The notes below the pieces were generated by a model. It was given only the letters and a program-made list of their open reading frames with translations. It did no database searches and had not been told where the DNA came from. A stretch of 64,000 nucleotides of DNA from Siphlonurus alternatus (lineage: Eukaryota > Arthropoda > Insecta > Ephemeroptera > Siphlonuridae): contig OX463782.1 in the NCBI GenBank assembly GCA_949825025.1, positions 38,651,951 through 38,715,950 of the forward strand. Direction: 5' to 3'. Shown here in pieces: positions 11,799 through 22,692 of this stretch; the first letter of the stretch is position 1; each line of letters opens with the position of its first letter. The translations under genes were made by a program, and so were the position numbers.

Positions 11799-12389
11799 GG
11801 TTAATCATTTTGATGATAGTGAGTTAGAGGTTATATTATAGTTGATGAGGCACTGTACATACATAATATAATTAATGATGGTAATCATTGATGATGGATA
11901 TAATTTATATCGGAAGAAGATATAACATAAGAACTTGCATGTGAGCTCTCGAGTGACCAGCACTATAATACACGACCGTGTAATGTGCCAACACTGCCAT
12001 GCTTGCGTGCGAGGAGTGGAAGCAAACACAAAACAGTAGAAATTTTAAGGGGAACAATACCTTACATCCCCTGCGCTCTCTGTCATAGCTATACTATATA
12101 TATATATAATAGAGGCTTCAAGTCATGCACTCTCGCTGCGCAAAAGGTCCATCTTGCACTTGAAAATGAAGCAAAGTGTCGTTGTTTTGTCTTTTCTCGG
12201 TTATAAATCAAGTTAAAAATCTAAATATTGAATTAATTATCTACTTTATTTTTCAGTTTGGACCAAAGTTCCGTAAAGGAATTTTCCCTAAAAAATATTC
12301 TTAGTGAAAAAACAAATTCACGTTTTTTTTAAATTTGGTATAGCGGGTGGGAACACCGAGAAATCAGTGACTTTAAGCCTCTATTAAGG
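11799..12389. other. Non-coding
   Basis: Mixed composition with no exon-like segment that survives a phase check. Confidence 0.35.
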
Positions 12390-12576
12390 TTCAGATATAA
12401 CTTGGTTTTAATTTTCATCGGAAACTCTCGGGTCTCCTTCGGCTCGGCTCAGCCAGTACAGTTCTTCGTTACAAATAAAGCACCAATTTTAATGACTGAA
12501 GACGTTACAAACACGAGGAAAACCAAAAGTTAAATGTGAACCACAGCTAGAGTATATCATACACTTTTATAATACG
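12390..12576. repeat. Diverged copy of the 3312-3470 repeat
   Basis: Shares, in order, ggttcatatttaacttg-like, ctccttcggctcgg, cttcgttaca and gacgttacaaac words with 3312-3470, and ends where the second 5S SINE begins. Confidence 0.55.
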
Positions 12577-12999
12577 GAGGTCGAGCGTGGCGCAGTGCAT
12601 TGACCGGTTCTCGTTAGATCAACGAAGTCAGGCTACGTCGAGCGTGGTTAGTACTTGGATGGGTGACCGTTTCAAGTAAAAAATACGCTGCTCCCTCCCT
12701 GGGGTAAATCTGTCTCGCTTTCCACCCAGTGCAGTGATGCACTTGTGTGTGATTCCCCAGGCTTTGGACATCGCTTTGGTCCATTGAGAAAAAGTAGAGG
12801 TGTCCGTCCTGACTAAGGTTTTCCACGGTTAATTTCTTCAGTCTCACGATCTCAGCGAATGCTGGAACGCGTAAGCATGCAGGCCGTGGCCACTATCTGT
12901 TCCCTACCCAATACCCCGCCGCGAGCTCTAAGCTCTTAGGGGTGTATCCTTGTAATAATAATAAAAAAAGAAAACTTGTAATAATAATAAAAAAAAAAT
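12577..12999 (+). mobile_element. 5S-rRNA-derived SINE, copy 2
   Basis: Collinear with the copy at 4506-4903: a 5S-like head (gatcaacgaagtcaggctac, then ttagtacttggatgggtgac), the same body, and a 3' end of cttgtaataataataaaaaa that is itself duplicated. The (AAT)n plus A tail resembles the tails of the LINE array at 44-53 kb, so a shared mobilising enzyme is possible but unproven. Confidence 0.85.
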
Positions 13000-13639
13000 A
13001 CACGTAATTCGCAGTGTTACCGCCCTTGAATTACACTGCGTGACCTCGATCGTATATATTATATAGCGTTTGCCTGGCTTTGTTGTTGTTTACATTCAGT
13101 AGTAGGTACTGAGAGGGAACTGGAATCACTTGATTTATTCCTCTTAATTTAACATATTTTTAATTTTTTTTAACAATAATATATACGTAAGAAATTAATA
13201 TACATAACTTGAACATATACATTTTTTTTATTTTACCTGGTTTCTTTATGATAATTTTTTGTTGTGCCGTTTCCCCCTCGCATTCAAAAGTCCGCGGGGA
13301 AAGCAATGGTCGGTGATTGGCTGAATTTTTTTAAGAATCTTAGGGTCAATATCAGTGCATAAGTGTCGTAAAATGGTCATTATTGACGTGAAATTTGGAG
13401 CCGATTTACATTTTAATTAATGATTTATTGTATTTTCCACAGATATCATTGGCAAATACTGTATTTTTTTCCATTTACTTGACATTTCAATCTATCAAAT
13501 AAAATAATTGTCAAAGGTACCACAATTGTCATATCGCAGAAAATAAATAGTTTTTGGTATGCTACTACCATGTTAAATAGGTGCTTTTTGCCTACATTCA
13601 CGTGACGTCATGTTTTTGTGACGTATGGTGAAAGACCCG
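13000..13639. other. Non-coding
   Basis: AT-rich DNA with one GC-richer patch at 13265-13310. No gene signal was recognised. Confidence 0.4.
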
Positions 13640-13647
13640 TATAGTGG

Positions 13648-13806
13648 CAGAGGCGCGGATCCAGTAAAAAATTTCAGGGGGGGGGGGGGGGGGGGCTGCC
13701 TCCATATAAGGCCAATGTTAAAAAAAATGTTTGAGTGGGGGAAATGCCTATATTGCCCATGTTAAAGCCAAAATTTCGGGGGGGGGGGGCCCTGGATCCA
13801 CGCCTG
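13648..13806. mobile_element. Small hAT-like element with perfect 8-bp target duplication
   Basis: The ends are CAGAGGCGCGGATCCA and TGGATCCACGCCTG. The octamer tatagtgg is repeated exactly at 13640-13647 and 13807-13814. Long G runs occupy the interior. It belongs to the same family as 5026-5215 and 55144-55334. Confidence 0.85.
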
Positions 13807-13814
13807 TATAGTGG

Positions 13815-14560
13815 TCACTCGAGCTCATTTTCACATACAATGACATTAATATACACTGGAAGGACATCTAACGGATGCCGCAAGTCAATGAAAAAGGTGC
13901 AACGTACGTTGCCATTTTGGATTTTGGTGACACAGATGGAGCTGATGAACATGCAATAGCGGCGCTGCACTATGTGGCATCGTTTGTTTGATTTTAAGCT
14001 ACTCCATAGAAGCTGGTGGCACTCAGGTTTGATGAGATAGCTATTTTTGGATGAACTCTCTTGCAGTTTCAGTAAGAAATTTAGATTGACAGGACGACCT
14101 CTCTAAAATTGTTGTGTCTTTGATTTAATTACATATATATTGCTTTGTTAAAACTTGCATGTAAAAGAGACTTTTAATTAATTTGTTGTTAATATTCACA
14201 ACATTTTATTATTATATATTTTAAATATTGATATTTATTTCCCTTTGGTTCAGATTTGTAAATAAAAATCCTTTCTCTATTGTCCATGTAATTTACATCA
14301 TCACTAATTGACATGAAAGAATAGCGCTAAAATGTGGAAAATAACGTTAAAAATGTTGCAATATTATTCAGAATATATATGTTAATTAATACAATCATTT
14401 ATTTATTTATTCTCTTGTGGCTGTACGTAATACAACATAAAGACAAAAAAACATAGAAAATACCTTAGAAACTAAATAAACCTTGGTTTGCAAATTGATA
14501 ATTCCTTGTCATGGAAGCCAAGATGTGCTTGACTGTTTGATGGAACAAACTTCTACTCAC
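13815..14560. other. Intergenic or intronic AT-rich DNA
   Basis: Contains at 14398-14470 a block (tttatttattctcttgtggc, then acaacataaagacaaaaa) that recurs at 37225-37290, so it is the end of a dispersed repeat. The last 50 bp (14511-14560) match the intron next to the homologous exon at 17367-17480. Confidence 0.45.
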
Positions 14561-14674
14561 CTCGCTGGACGTCTCCCTGGCTCTCCTCCGAGCTGAGTGG
14601 CGATGCACAAATGTGTTGCCTGTACCTCCACTGTGCTGTCCCTCCAGCAATGACAATCCAGATGTTCTCTGTTC
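14561..14674 (-). CDS. Exon 5 (most 3' seen) of unknown - strand gene
   Basis: A 114-bp, 38-codon exon between a gttgttatcag acceptor and a GCGAG|GTGAGT donor, with phase 0 at both ends. It encodes a polar, Gly/Ser/Arg-rich segment ending HSARRRARETSSE. It is homologous to the 114-bp exon at 17367-17480: same length, shared RARE motif, and similar flanking intron. No domain is recognisable and the composition suggests a disordered region. The identity of the gene is unknown. Confidence 0.55.
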
Positions 14675-14917
14675 CTGATAACAACGATACAACTTGTTTA
14701 ATGTATAACCTGAGAATTTGTCTGTCAAGGTCACATAAAAAGAGGCGTGGCTACATTGGCAACACTGTTGCACTAGTAATGCAAATAATCTGGCAGGAGG
14801 GGGAGGTGACTACAGTCCCTGAGAGTGTTGCTAAGTTTCTTAGGGCATATGAAAAAAAATCAACGCAGCAGTTCGAAATATATGAAAACATTCATGAAAA
14901 TAGTCCAAAAAATTAGC

Positions 14918-15190
14918 TTTTAATATACCCTGACTCAAAGGCACAGTTGGGCACATTTAGCTACCCACTTCAATATTCATGTCTTTTTCCAATGTTATTT
15001 GAATTTTACAGCCTAGTTCATAATCCCCTTGTGGCTGGTCTCATTTGGGACGTACAGTTGAACCAAGTTGAATTAACATGTGAATTTTGAGAGTGAACTG
15101 TAACTAAATGGGAGTCCCATTTAGTCCAACTGTGAAGGGCAACTGTGCCCAACTGCGCCCTACTGTGCCTTTTAGACAGGGTATATAAAA
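14918..15190. repeat. Hairpin-like element in intron
   Basis: The inverted ends tataccctgactcaaaggca and gtgccttttagacagggtat carry a second inverted pair (cagttgggcac and gtgcccaactg) just inside. It lies in the intron upstream of exon 5. Confidence 0.6.
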
Positions 15191-15424
15191 TTGAAAAAAT
15201 ATCTCGAGCCATTTTTGTGTAATATTGATTGAAAAATTTAACATTGAAAGGATACAAAATACACATTTGAATAAATTAATTATAATTAAACCAAGGATTA
15301 AAAAAATCTAAAAAAAAATCAGCAGTATTTGGACAATTGTTGTAAGTCTACCAAATTAATTTGAAGAACATCAAATCTGTCGATACGACTTTTTTCGTTC
15401 GAATATCTCACAGGTTAAGCCTTT

Positions 15425-15650
15425 TAACAACAATATATATCAACAATATAACATTCTAGCTGTAGCTAAAATAATCCTCAACCAAGAGGCTTTTTAAGAT
15501 ATTTTTCTGTAAAGCAAAATTTAGATCTTTAAGGATTATTGTAAATATGGTAATTACTTTTTTTATGGTAAAAAAATATAAAATTTTTAGATCAAAACAT
15601 AGAAAACAAAATGACTGTTCCCTTTCTGGAGTAAAAAACATATTTATTCA
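15425..15650. repeat. Intronic segment duplicated at 17500-18140
   Basis: tctagctgtagctaaaataa, then ttttctgtaaagcaaaattt and tctttaaggattattgtaaa occur here and at 17535-17625. A following piece (tagatcaaaacatagaaaac) recurs at 18090. It forms part of the same duplication as the paired exons. Confidence 0.7.
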
Positions 15651-15892
15651 GTCCAGTTTTTGAGATATTATTAATTTTTAGTTGAAAAATATGCTGATTT
15701 GACTTGATTTAACTTATGACCGCCAGATTTCTAATGATATTCTCACTATTTATATACAAAAACTAGATTGATTATTGCTTCATTTTTTTGACAATATTAC
15801 TTAAGATCTTCTTTCCAAATATATATGAGGTATTTTTCATTAAAAATAATCTTATTTATCATTTTTACATTAAAGAATTTTTATGTTCCGAT

Positions 15893-16063
15893 ACAGTATA
15901 ACAAATCTTAGTTTACCTCCAGACAGTTCAGTGGACTAGACGGCACCAGATATATCAGGCAATGAAAAGGTGGCCAGCTGTCATTCCAGTCTTTTGATTG
16001 GCTGATATATCTGGCGCCATCTAGTCTACTGAAGTGTCTAGAGGTAAGATCTGTTATACCGTA
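15893..16063. repeat. Hairpin element next to a splice donor
   Basis: The ends gatacagtataacaaatctt and gatctgttataccgtat are inverted, as are cagtggactagacggc and gccatctagtctactg, around a short centre. It ends about 20 bp from the exon donor at 16082. Confidence 0.75.
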
Positions 16064-16082
16064 TGTCATCCTGCTTTCTCAC

Positions 16083-16229
16083 CAGTCCCTCTGATCCACC
16101 AGACTCCGAGGACTCCACAAAAGCAGTATCATGGACCGGAAGATCATGAGACGAGCTAGAACTCTCACTGCCTGCATAGCCACGACTGTGTCTTAAAAGG
16201 TCCAACGAAGAACGCTCAAACTCCGCACA
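16083..16229 (-). CDS. Exon 4 of unknown - strand gene
   Basis: A 147-bp, 49-codon exon between a ggtttttgcag acceptor and a GGACTG|GTGAGA donor, phase 0 at both ends. It encodes CAEFERSSLDLLRHSRG, then a Ser-rich stretch (SESSSSSHDLP) and an acidic/Ser end (ESSESGGSEGL). The composition is that of a disordered, possibly phosphorylated linker. It is in frame with exons 3 and 5. The gene is not recognised. Confidence 0.6.
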
Positions 16230-16365
16230 CTGCAAAAACCATTTAAATCAGACGGGATATTACAAAAACTTTAAAATCATTAAAAAATAATTGGAGTAAA
16301 AAATAATATACGCAGGGGCTGCTGTTTATTGCAAGTTGTTTCAAAAGAGTCTGTCTCAACAAGCA

Positions 16366-16975
16366 AACATGGCAGCAACTTTGACGGAGAAGTACATGCA
16401 ATAGAAATAACCTTAATCAATGGTAAAAATGAATAAAAAAAAAAAGTCAAACTCTCAAACTCAATTGCTGCAATACAATCAATAGCATCCCCAGATTCTC
16501 AAGACTAAAGAGTAATTGAATGTAAAAAACAAATCTAAGAACATCAAAATAACAACATAAAAATAGTTCTACAGTGGTTATACCAGCTCATGGTATTGAG
16601 CAAGCAAACTATCTAGCCAAGATGCATGGGCAGCAATATGAAACAGCCAGTATCAAACATATCCATTCACTCAATTAAAGCTCATATTAAAAGTGCAGTG
16701 AATCAAAAAGTTAACTTAACCTGGAAAGAACAAACAAGTACTAAAGCATGGGGAGATCTCATATTAAAATCAGCCAGAACTCATTCTTAAAATAGACTTA
16801 TGGACACTGCAAAATTTAGTTTAGGCACAGGCCACATCGACTATCTTGGATGCTGTCAGAAGAAGTTTAAAATACAGGATAGTGATATTTGTAAATTATG
16901 TAAAAATGAACCTCAAAACAGAGAGCATCTATTTAGATGCTCTCTGCAAAAATACAGAACCTGACTTGTTGCCAC
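16366..16975 (+). pseudogene. Decayed LINE: RNase H domain and zinc knuckle
   Basis: With several frame breaks and stops, the + strand reads as the RNase H part of a non-LTR retrotransposon: an E-V-HAIEI segment, a SIASPDSQD segment corresponding to the SDSQAA region, and IPAHGIEQANYLAK corresponding to the usual PAHxGIxGNExAD. A C-x2-C...H...C knuckle (CKLCKNEPQNREHLFRC) follows. An RNase H after the RT is typical of the I and related clades. The fragment sits antisense inside the intron between exons 3 and 4 of the - strand gene. Confidence 0.65.
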
Positions 16976-17366
16976 GCAACATGAAGAGAGAAGAGAAATA
17001 ATCTCTTCTCTATTGTCTTGCTAGAAGTAAAATGGTTTAATAAGTTTAATAGCCAATATGTGGGCATATATAAGAAAAGAAGATTAATTGGAAGCCAACA
17101 TGTTATGTTATTATGTTTTTTTACGTATATTATTTTTGTTTATATATTGAAGTATATGTTGACGTGAACCATGTTGTCTTGTACAACCAGTTGCTTTTAA
17201 TAAAAAATTAATAAAATAAAATGTATTCTTTTTCTTTTCTTTTGCCCACGTATTGGTTATTAAAGTTATTAAACCATCGTACTTCTAGCAAGCCAACAGA
17301 GAAAAGACTTTTTCTCTTCTCGCCTCATGGAAGCCAAGATGTTCTTGACTGTTTGATGGATCTCAC

Positions 17367-17480
17367 CTCCTCCATGGCCATCTCCCTGGCTCTTTGTCTG
17401 GTAAAGTAGTGGTGTGCTACCACTACTTTACCCCCTGTCAGACCATGACTGACCTCCTGCCCCTCTTGCTCCGGCATTCC
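17367..17480 (-). CDS. Exon 3 of unknown - strand gene, homologue of exon 5
   Basis: A 114-bp, 38-codon exon between a ttgtttttag acceptor and a GGAG|GTGAGA donor, phase 0 at both ends. It starts GMPEQEGQEVSHGL and ends TRQRAREMAMEE. It has the same length as exon 5 and shares EQ, GG, V-H and RARE positions. The downstream intron contains catggaagccaagatg, which is also next to exon 5. The pair arose by duplication of an exon with its flanking intron. Because exon 4 lies between them, inclusion of both or either is possible. Confidence 0.55.
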
Positions 17481-18149
17481 CTAAAAACAACAATACAACA
17501 TTTTAAACAACAATATCAATAATTTAAGATTCTAGCTGTAGCTAAAATAACTCTCAACTAAGAAACTTTTCAAGATATTTTTCTGTAAAGCAAAATTTAG
17601 ATCTTTAAGGATTATTGTAAATATGCTAATATAATAAAAAGGAAACGAACCATTACAGTTGGATGTTTTTAGGCAAAAGAAAATTGATTATAGGTATAGC
17701 GAAGAATTACTTGATGTTTAAAGCCGAAAATAGCAAAAAACGAGTTTCACGCAATGTGGAATAGTGACAAACAAAAAGTTTAGATTTTTTGGCTCTTTTA
17801 TGAGTGAAATTAACACATATGTTATATTTCATCTCTGGCCACATAAAGAAGGAGAGGTATGGGAATATGAGTATGTTATTATAAATAACAGGCAACGTTC
17901 TCTAACCCTGGACAGCTGTTTTGAACTTACTGGGTCTCATCAGCAGAGAGAAGCCAGTCCATCTAGTGACCCGAAGTATCTAGCAGACTGACTGACAGTG
18001 CTAACTCGCTTTTTATTCATGCAGGAGTGGCTCCTGCGCTACACGCTCAACTATTGTAATTATTTTTTTATAACAAGAAAATATAAAATTTAGATCAGAA
18101 CATAGAAAACCTATGACTGTTCACTTTCTGAAGTAAAAAAAGGAGAAAA

Positions 18150-18750
18150 GGTTTTTTTTTTTTTTTTTTTTTATATAGTATGTTTGCATAGGACACCACA
18201 AAATCAGCTGACTTGAGGCCTCTATTGTATCATAAGAGATGACATGAACCCATCAAGGCCCTTTCCGATGATTTAATATTGTAAAATCAAATAAATGCTT
18301 AGACAGCATCAGTCACAGCTTAATTTAAAGAATTGGCAACACCATAAATAGTTGTCCCATACTTTCAGACAAGTATTAAAACATATGTTAATTTCATAAC
18401 TGATTAAAATAAAAATTTGTTCTTGTGATTCTCTCAAAGCTATTAGGTATTGCAAGGTCTTTTATGTCCTTAATTGGTGAAAAAATATCTAATGTAAAAT
18501 AATAATAATATAAATTTTGATTCAGCAGAAAATCAAAATACATAGTACATATCTTTATGCAAAATGTATAAAAACTCCAGTGGCTGTAAAAGGACATCCC
18601 ATTCACAAAGTGTTCTGCCACCCAACTAACTATTATCAGACATTTCAAAGAAATTAAACTACTTCTTCAAAAAAAAAAAAAAAAAAAAAATACATGTATT
18701 AAATATTTAAAGTAATATAGTAACAAAAACTGCCTTGTTTTTTAATGGTT
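18150..18750. other. Intronic AT-rich DNA
   Basis: Holds a T tract at 18152-18172 and an A tract at 18669-18690. No coding or element signature was recognised. Confidence 0.35.
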
Positions 18751-18896
18751 AAGTTGTGTCATTTTACTAAAACTACATCATTTAAAAGAATGCTATTTGA
18801 AATACAAGTCACGATGATCAGTTCACTAGAATATGACACCGACAATAATAATATTCGAGGAAGGAGCATGTCAATAAATAAAGTATTTTGTCTCAC

Positions 18897-19022
18897 CCTC
18901 ATCCTTTTCCTGTTGATATGGGAGCTGCCGTCACGAGGACGCTTGCAGGACTTGGTTCCTCGTGAGCGTGACAACAGCCGCCGGGACGAGGTGGAGCATG
19001 GAGTGACAGGAGAAGTAGTTTG
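18897..19022 (-). CDS. Exon 2 of unknown - strand gene
   Basis: The donor is ATGAGG|GTGAGA. The acceptor is chosen as gtccagtcggcag (AG at 19024-19023) because it gives 42 codons in phase 0, matching the other exons: QTTSPVTPCSTSSRR... followed by a basic SCKRPRDGSS and NRKRMR end that could be a nuclear localisation signal. A stronger acceptor at 19110-19109 (tttatctcaatag) would lengthen the exon to 212 bp, but this frame then meets a TGA. In that longer exon another frame is open for about 58 codons (KWLHTLWMMVFNDTRHRLV) before a stop. The boundary and frame are therefore uncertain. Confidence 0.4.
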
Positions 19023-19139
19023 CTGCCGACTGGACGAGGCGGTGCCTGGTGTCATTAAAGACCATCATCCAGAGAGTGTGCAGCCACTTCTGGCACGGAA
19101 TGCTCAACCTATTGAGATAAATTTAATTAAAATTTGTTA

Positions 19140-19696
19140 AACGTAACATTAAGTCTGTTTGTAAACCCTGCCCTGAGTACACCAACTACACCAGTGGTGA
19201 AAGCAGTGCAAATGATGTCACGGTTTTTGTTACTCAGAGTACTTCAAGCAGAGTTTACGAACAGGCCAGGCTCTCACAGCTTCTTATCAGTACATTAAAT
19301 ATTAAATATAACAATAGAGTATTAAAAAAACAGCATTGATAGAACATATAATTATAAGTACACTAGGGTCAAGCTAAAGGTAGCATCTAAATGTTGGCAC
19401 GAAACAATTAATAAGATAAATAGATGCAACATTGACATTTAGGTGGCATAATTGGAGTCGAACAATAGCAAGCACTATTTGAAAAAGTCACTTGCTTTTA
19501 CGCTACTGGCTGATGGCACTCATGTTTGATTTTTATCCTGCCCCTCCCCCTTCCACCCATTGTACAATATTATGAAATATTTTTCTACGTCTGATAATAA
19601 ATTTAAAAATAATTGATGATCATTTTAATGACATCAAGAAAAAATAAAAATCAAAATACATTGTAATAAAAAAATTGTAAAATTTTACAAGTTGAA
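19140..19696. other. Intronic non-coding
   Basis: AT-rich, with no element signature except weak similarity around 19170-19270 to an inverted pair (gtttgtaaaccctg and cagagtttacgaac). Confidence 0.35.
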
Positions 19697-20028
19697 ATGG
19701 ACTATTGACCTCAATTTTTTTTATTGCAGAAATTGATACAGGGTGCAAAGTTATGCTAACCTAATTTTTTTTTCGATTTTTTTAGAGCCCGGTAATTATT
19801 TTTAAAAAATTATTGAAAGTATTTTTTGTGACGTCACGTGGCAGCAAGTCCTATCTTTTTCTTAAGGAGCGGCGTCTCGTTATGTCACAAAAAGGACTTT
19901 CCATAATTTTTTAAAAATATCAGTTACAGTGCTCTAAATAATCTGAAAGAAAATCAGGAAATATAGCAAAATTTTGCACCCTCTATCCGTTTCTTGCAAT
20001 AAAAAATTTGAGGTGGATACTCCGTTGT
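19697..20028. repeat. Hairpin element, family F3, full copy
   Basis: A palindrome of about 330 bp. ttgacctcaa...ttattgcagaaa is mirrored by cttgcaataaaaaatttgag, and gacgtcacgtgg and gtcctatctttttcttaag lie at the centre. It ends 19 bp from the splice donor of exon 1. Confidence 0.85.
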
Positions 20029-20046
20029 TGAAAGGTAGTTTCTCAC

Positions 20047-20151
20047 CTCGTGCTGACTAGCCTGAGAAGGGTGGACGTTCTCTGCTGGCACTCGCACGCG
20101 GCTCCAGCCCTCCTGCAGGGGCGGAGGCATGTCAGTGGATGACATGTGGTC
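20047..20151 (-). CDS. Exon 1 (most 5' seen) of unknown - strand gene
   Basis: A 105-bp, 35-codon exon between a ttttgacag acceptor and a CACGAG|GTGAGA donor, phase 0 at both ends: DHMSSTDMPPPLQEGWSRV, then a short polar tail. The PPPLQEGW portion resembles the start of a WW domain, but no second Trp follows, so no domain is called. Earlier exons must exist upstream (coordinates above 20151) because the exon begins at an acceptor. Confidence 0.55.
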
Positions 20152-20159
20152 CTGTCAAA

Positions 20160-21232
20160 AACACAAATACGTACTTGTCAACATTTTTATGAAATATTTT
20201 CATGCGACCTGAATATTTTATCAGTAACTGACATGTAAATTTCTGAAATTTTATGTAAAAGTAGCATTAATTATTTATTTTTAGCCCAGTCGAAAGAGGA
20301 GTTCAAAAAACTCACCTGTGATTTTTTTTAGATTTTTATTTTTACTGCATCATGCCTAAAATAGAGATGTAAAGAGGTAACGTGACCTAGAGGCGGCAAC
20401 AGTGTAGTCATTGAACTGTCCGGTCAAACAAATGATCGACAATATAAAGCTCGTCAAGAATAAATTAATTGTTGCTTGTTTCCATAGCAACGTGTTTGTT
20501 TACAAGCCTTATTAAGTCCACCGTTTGTTTGAACGGACAGTTTAATGACCTCACAGGTGCCACGTCCAGGTCACTTGACCTCTTTACATCTCTATTTTAG
20601 GCATGATGCAGTAAAAATAAAAATCATAAAAAATTCACAGGTGTACTTTTCTAACTCCTCTTTCAACTGAGCTAATAAAAAAAATTGATTCTACTTGTCC
20701 ATTATTAGATTACTGAGAGTTTATCTAGAGCATTGAATATTTGGCAAGGTCGACGACCCACAGTACCACAGTATAGAGTATCAAGTCATTGAGCTCTATA
20801 CTCTCTGCTTGTATAGAGCTCAATGGATCAATTTTACATTACAAATATGAGATATCACTTACAACAAGGAATAGATTGTAATCATGTTCTTCATTGCTTA
20901 TCACTTCCTTGACAAATGTTTAATATCAGTTTTAAAAGGTGCAAGGCGAGTTTGTGATAACCAGGTCTGCTGAAGGTCATCTGCAAAAATTAATAAATAA
21001 ATAAATTTGCACGATACTAATTTTTTTTTAATGTAGAGAAATTGTTAAATTAGTAATGCATTGTAAATAATATATAAAAAAAATAAGGACAAAAAATTAA
21101 TTGTTTAAAAATATAATAATGATATATTTCATTTCTATTAACTTTAAATGTTAATCTTGTGTGTGAATTTGTGTCAATAAAACTATTCCCATCTAAATAT
21201 GAAAAGTCAGTCCAACCCGGCTGTAATTTTTT
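20160..21232. repeat. Long hairpin (20280-20700) and non-coding flanks
   Basis: Between about 20283 and 20690 the arms pair: agaggagttcaaaaaactca against tctaactcctctttcaactg, and tgcctaaaatagagatgtaa against tacatctctattttaggcat. The centre is near 20480. A short inverted pair (gagctctatactct and tatagagctcaa) follows at 20790-20825. An acceptor-like site at 20981 (atttttgcag) precedes a 76-bp open segment whose phase fits no neighbour. Confidence 0.6.
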
Positions 21233-21533
21233 TTAAGGTAGAGATAACACGAAGCATCTGAACCAATGCTAAAAAAATCCCATTCATGAAAAGTATGAAA
21301 AAATTTAAAATGTTCTCCTATACATCCCCTATCAGTAGCTAAAATATTAGGTACACAAAAACAAACCAGGTTTTGAGTTATTAATTTTTAAAGTTGACTG
21401 ATTAATAACTCAAAAATTAGCTCATTTTTGTATACCTGATATTTTAGCTACTGATAGGGGATGTACAGTAGTGGTGAACATTTCAAATTTTTTTAGCACT
21501 GGGTCCAGCTGATCCGTGTTATCTCTACCTTAA
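21233..21533. repeat. Hairpin element, family F1
   Basis: The ends ttaaggtagagataacacg and cgtgttatctctaccttaa enclose the family words catcccctatcagtagct and gagttattaatttttaaag. Slightly shorter than the 11.1-kb copy. Confidence 0.85.
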
Positions 21534-21925
21534 AGGGACAAGGGACCATAAAAATAAGTATGTTTTTTATTTAAAGGTTACCCACTAAATGAGTATGAAT
21601 ACATGCCGCACGGTGGCGAGTGCCTCAGGGACCCTCAGGGTAAACGCCCACCGAGTAACTATAGTGTGGATTGCTGACGTCAGCAATCACGAAAGGCAAC
21701 ATAGCTGCCACTTTTCCATGGAACTCACTCCCCCCTCCTCCCGCCAGGCCGTACTCAGTGCGATGTTGCCTATGCAATTGCCCTGCGGCTGTCTATATTT
21801 ACTTAATTTTTATAATTTCGGGGGATGGTCCGAAAACGGAAATTTACTCATTACTTGCATTAACATATCTTACTTAAAATTTTTATGTATTCATGATTGC
21901 ATTGTCTCATGTCCCTTTTAGATTA
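21534..21925. repeat. Unclassified element with inverted ends
   Basis: The outer words agggacaagggac and ctcatgtccctttt are inverted. A GC-richer interior (21600-21790) carries overlapping frames of 68 and 110 codons without recognisable domains. It abuts an F1 hairpin. It could equally be a gene fragment. Confidence 0.35.
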
Positions 21926-22314
21926 TGCACTAGATAAGCACACACCTCGCATTACTTAGGTATATAATTTTTTATAAGTGGTAGTATACAACAAACCAAT
22001 AGGGGCTACAAGTCAGCTGATTTTGCGGTGTTCCCACTGCCTATCTAAACCTATGTAAAAAAAAAACTCGAAATTGCTTTTTTGGCATTAAATTAATATT
22101 TTAGAGGAAAATGAGTTTTTGATTCATTATCAGAAGACCCCTAAATGGGGGGGGGGGGTCAAATTTCAAACTAATAGTTTGAGAAATATAAAAACAGATA
22201 TACTGCATTTAAAAATCGCAGTTGAAACGGAATTTAATTCGAAAGGAGTTTCATTCTGTTAAAGCCTTTTTTAGTGCAAAATTACCTGAAAATATAATCA
22301 TGAGCACTTTTAAG

Positions 22315-22692
22315 CTAACACGAACAACCGATTGTTGTAGTCCCATTTGATTAATGTGTAAGAGCTTAGCAATGATTCTGAATTTTTTTTGAGAGACAGT
22401 TCTTGGCACCAAAAAAATATGGAAAAAATTTCAAAACAATTGAATCTGACGATCCAATTTTGTTAAATGAATTTTTTAATTTTTCAGTATAGGGCTTTCC
22501 CATGGAGACCTTAACTGAGAAATTAATTTAAAAAAATTGGATCGTCCGATTGTTTTGAATATTTCTCCATATTTTTTTAAAGCTAAGAACTTTCTCTCAA
22601 AAAAAATCAGAATTATTATGAGGTTGCTAAGGTTTACATGTTAATCAAATGGGACTATCAACAATCGATTGTTCGTGTTATCTTACCCTTAA
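22315..22692. repeat. Hairpin element, family F2 variant
   Basis: acacgaacaaccgattgttg and gtcccatttgattaatgtgt are mirrored by acatgttaatcaaatgggac and caatcgattgttcgtgtta. The middle pairs through tttgttttgaa-type segments. The arms are close to those at 43110-43502. Confidence 0.8.

Noticed and set aside
18745..19140. 131-codon + strand frame over exon 2
   Set aside because: Shadow of the - strand exon; the - strand has matching splice sites and phase.
20905..20980. 76-bp - strand segment after a good acceptor as another exon
   Set aside because: Its phase does not fit the phase-0 pattern of the neighbouring exons and the donor is weak.
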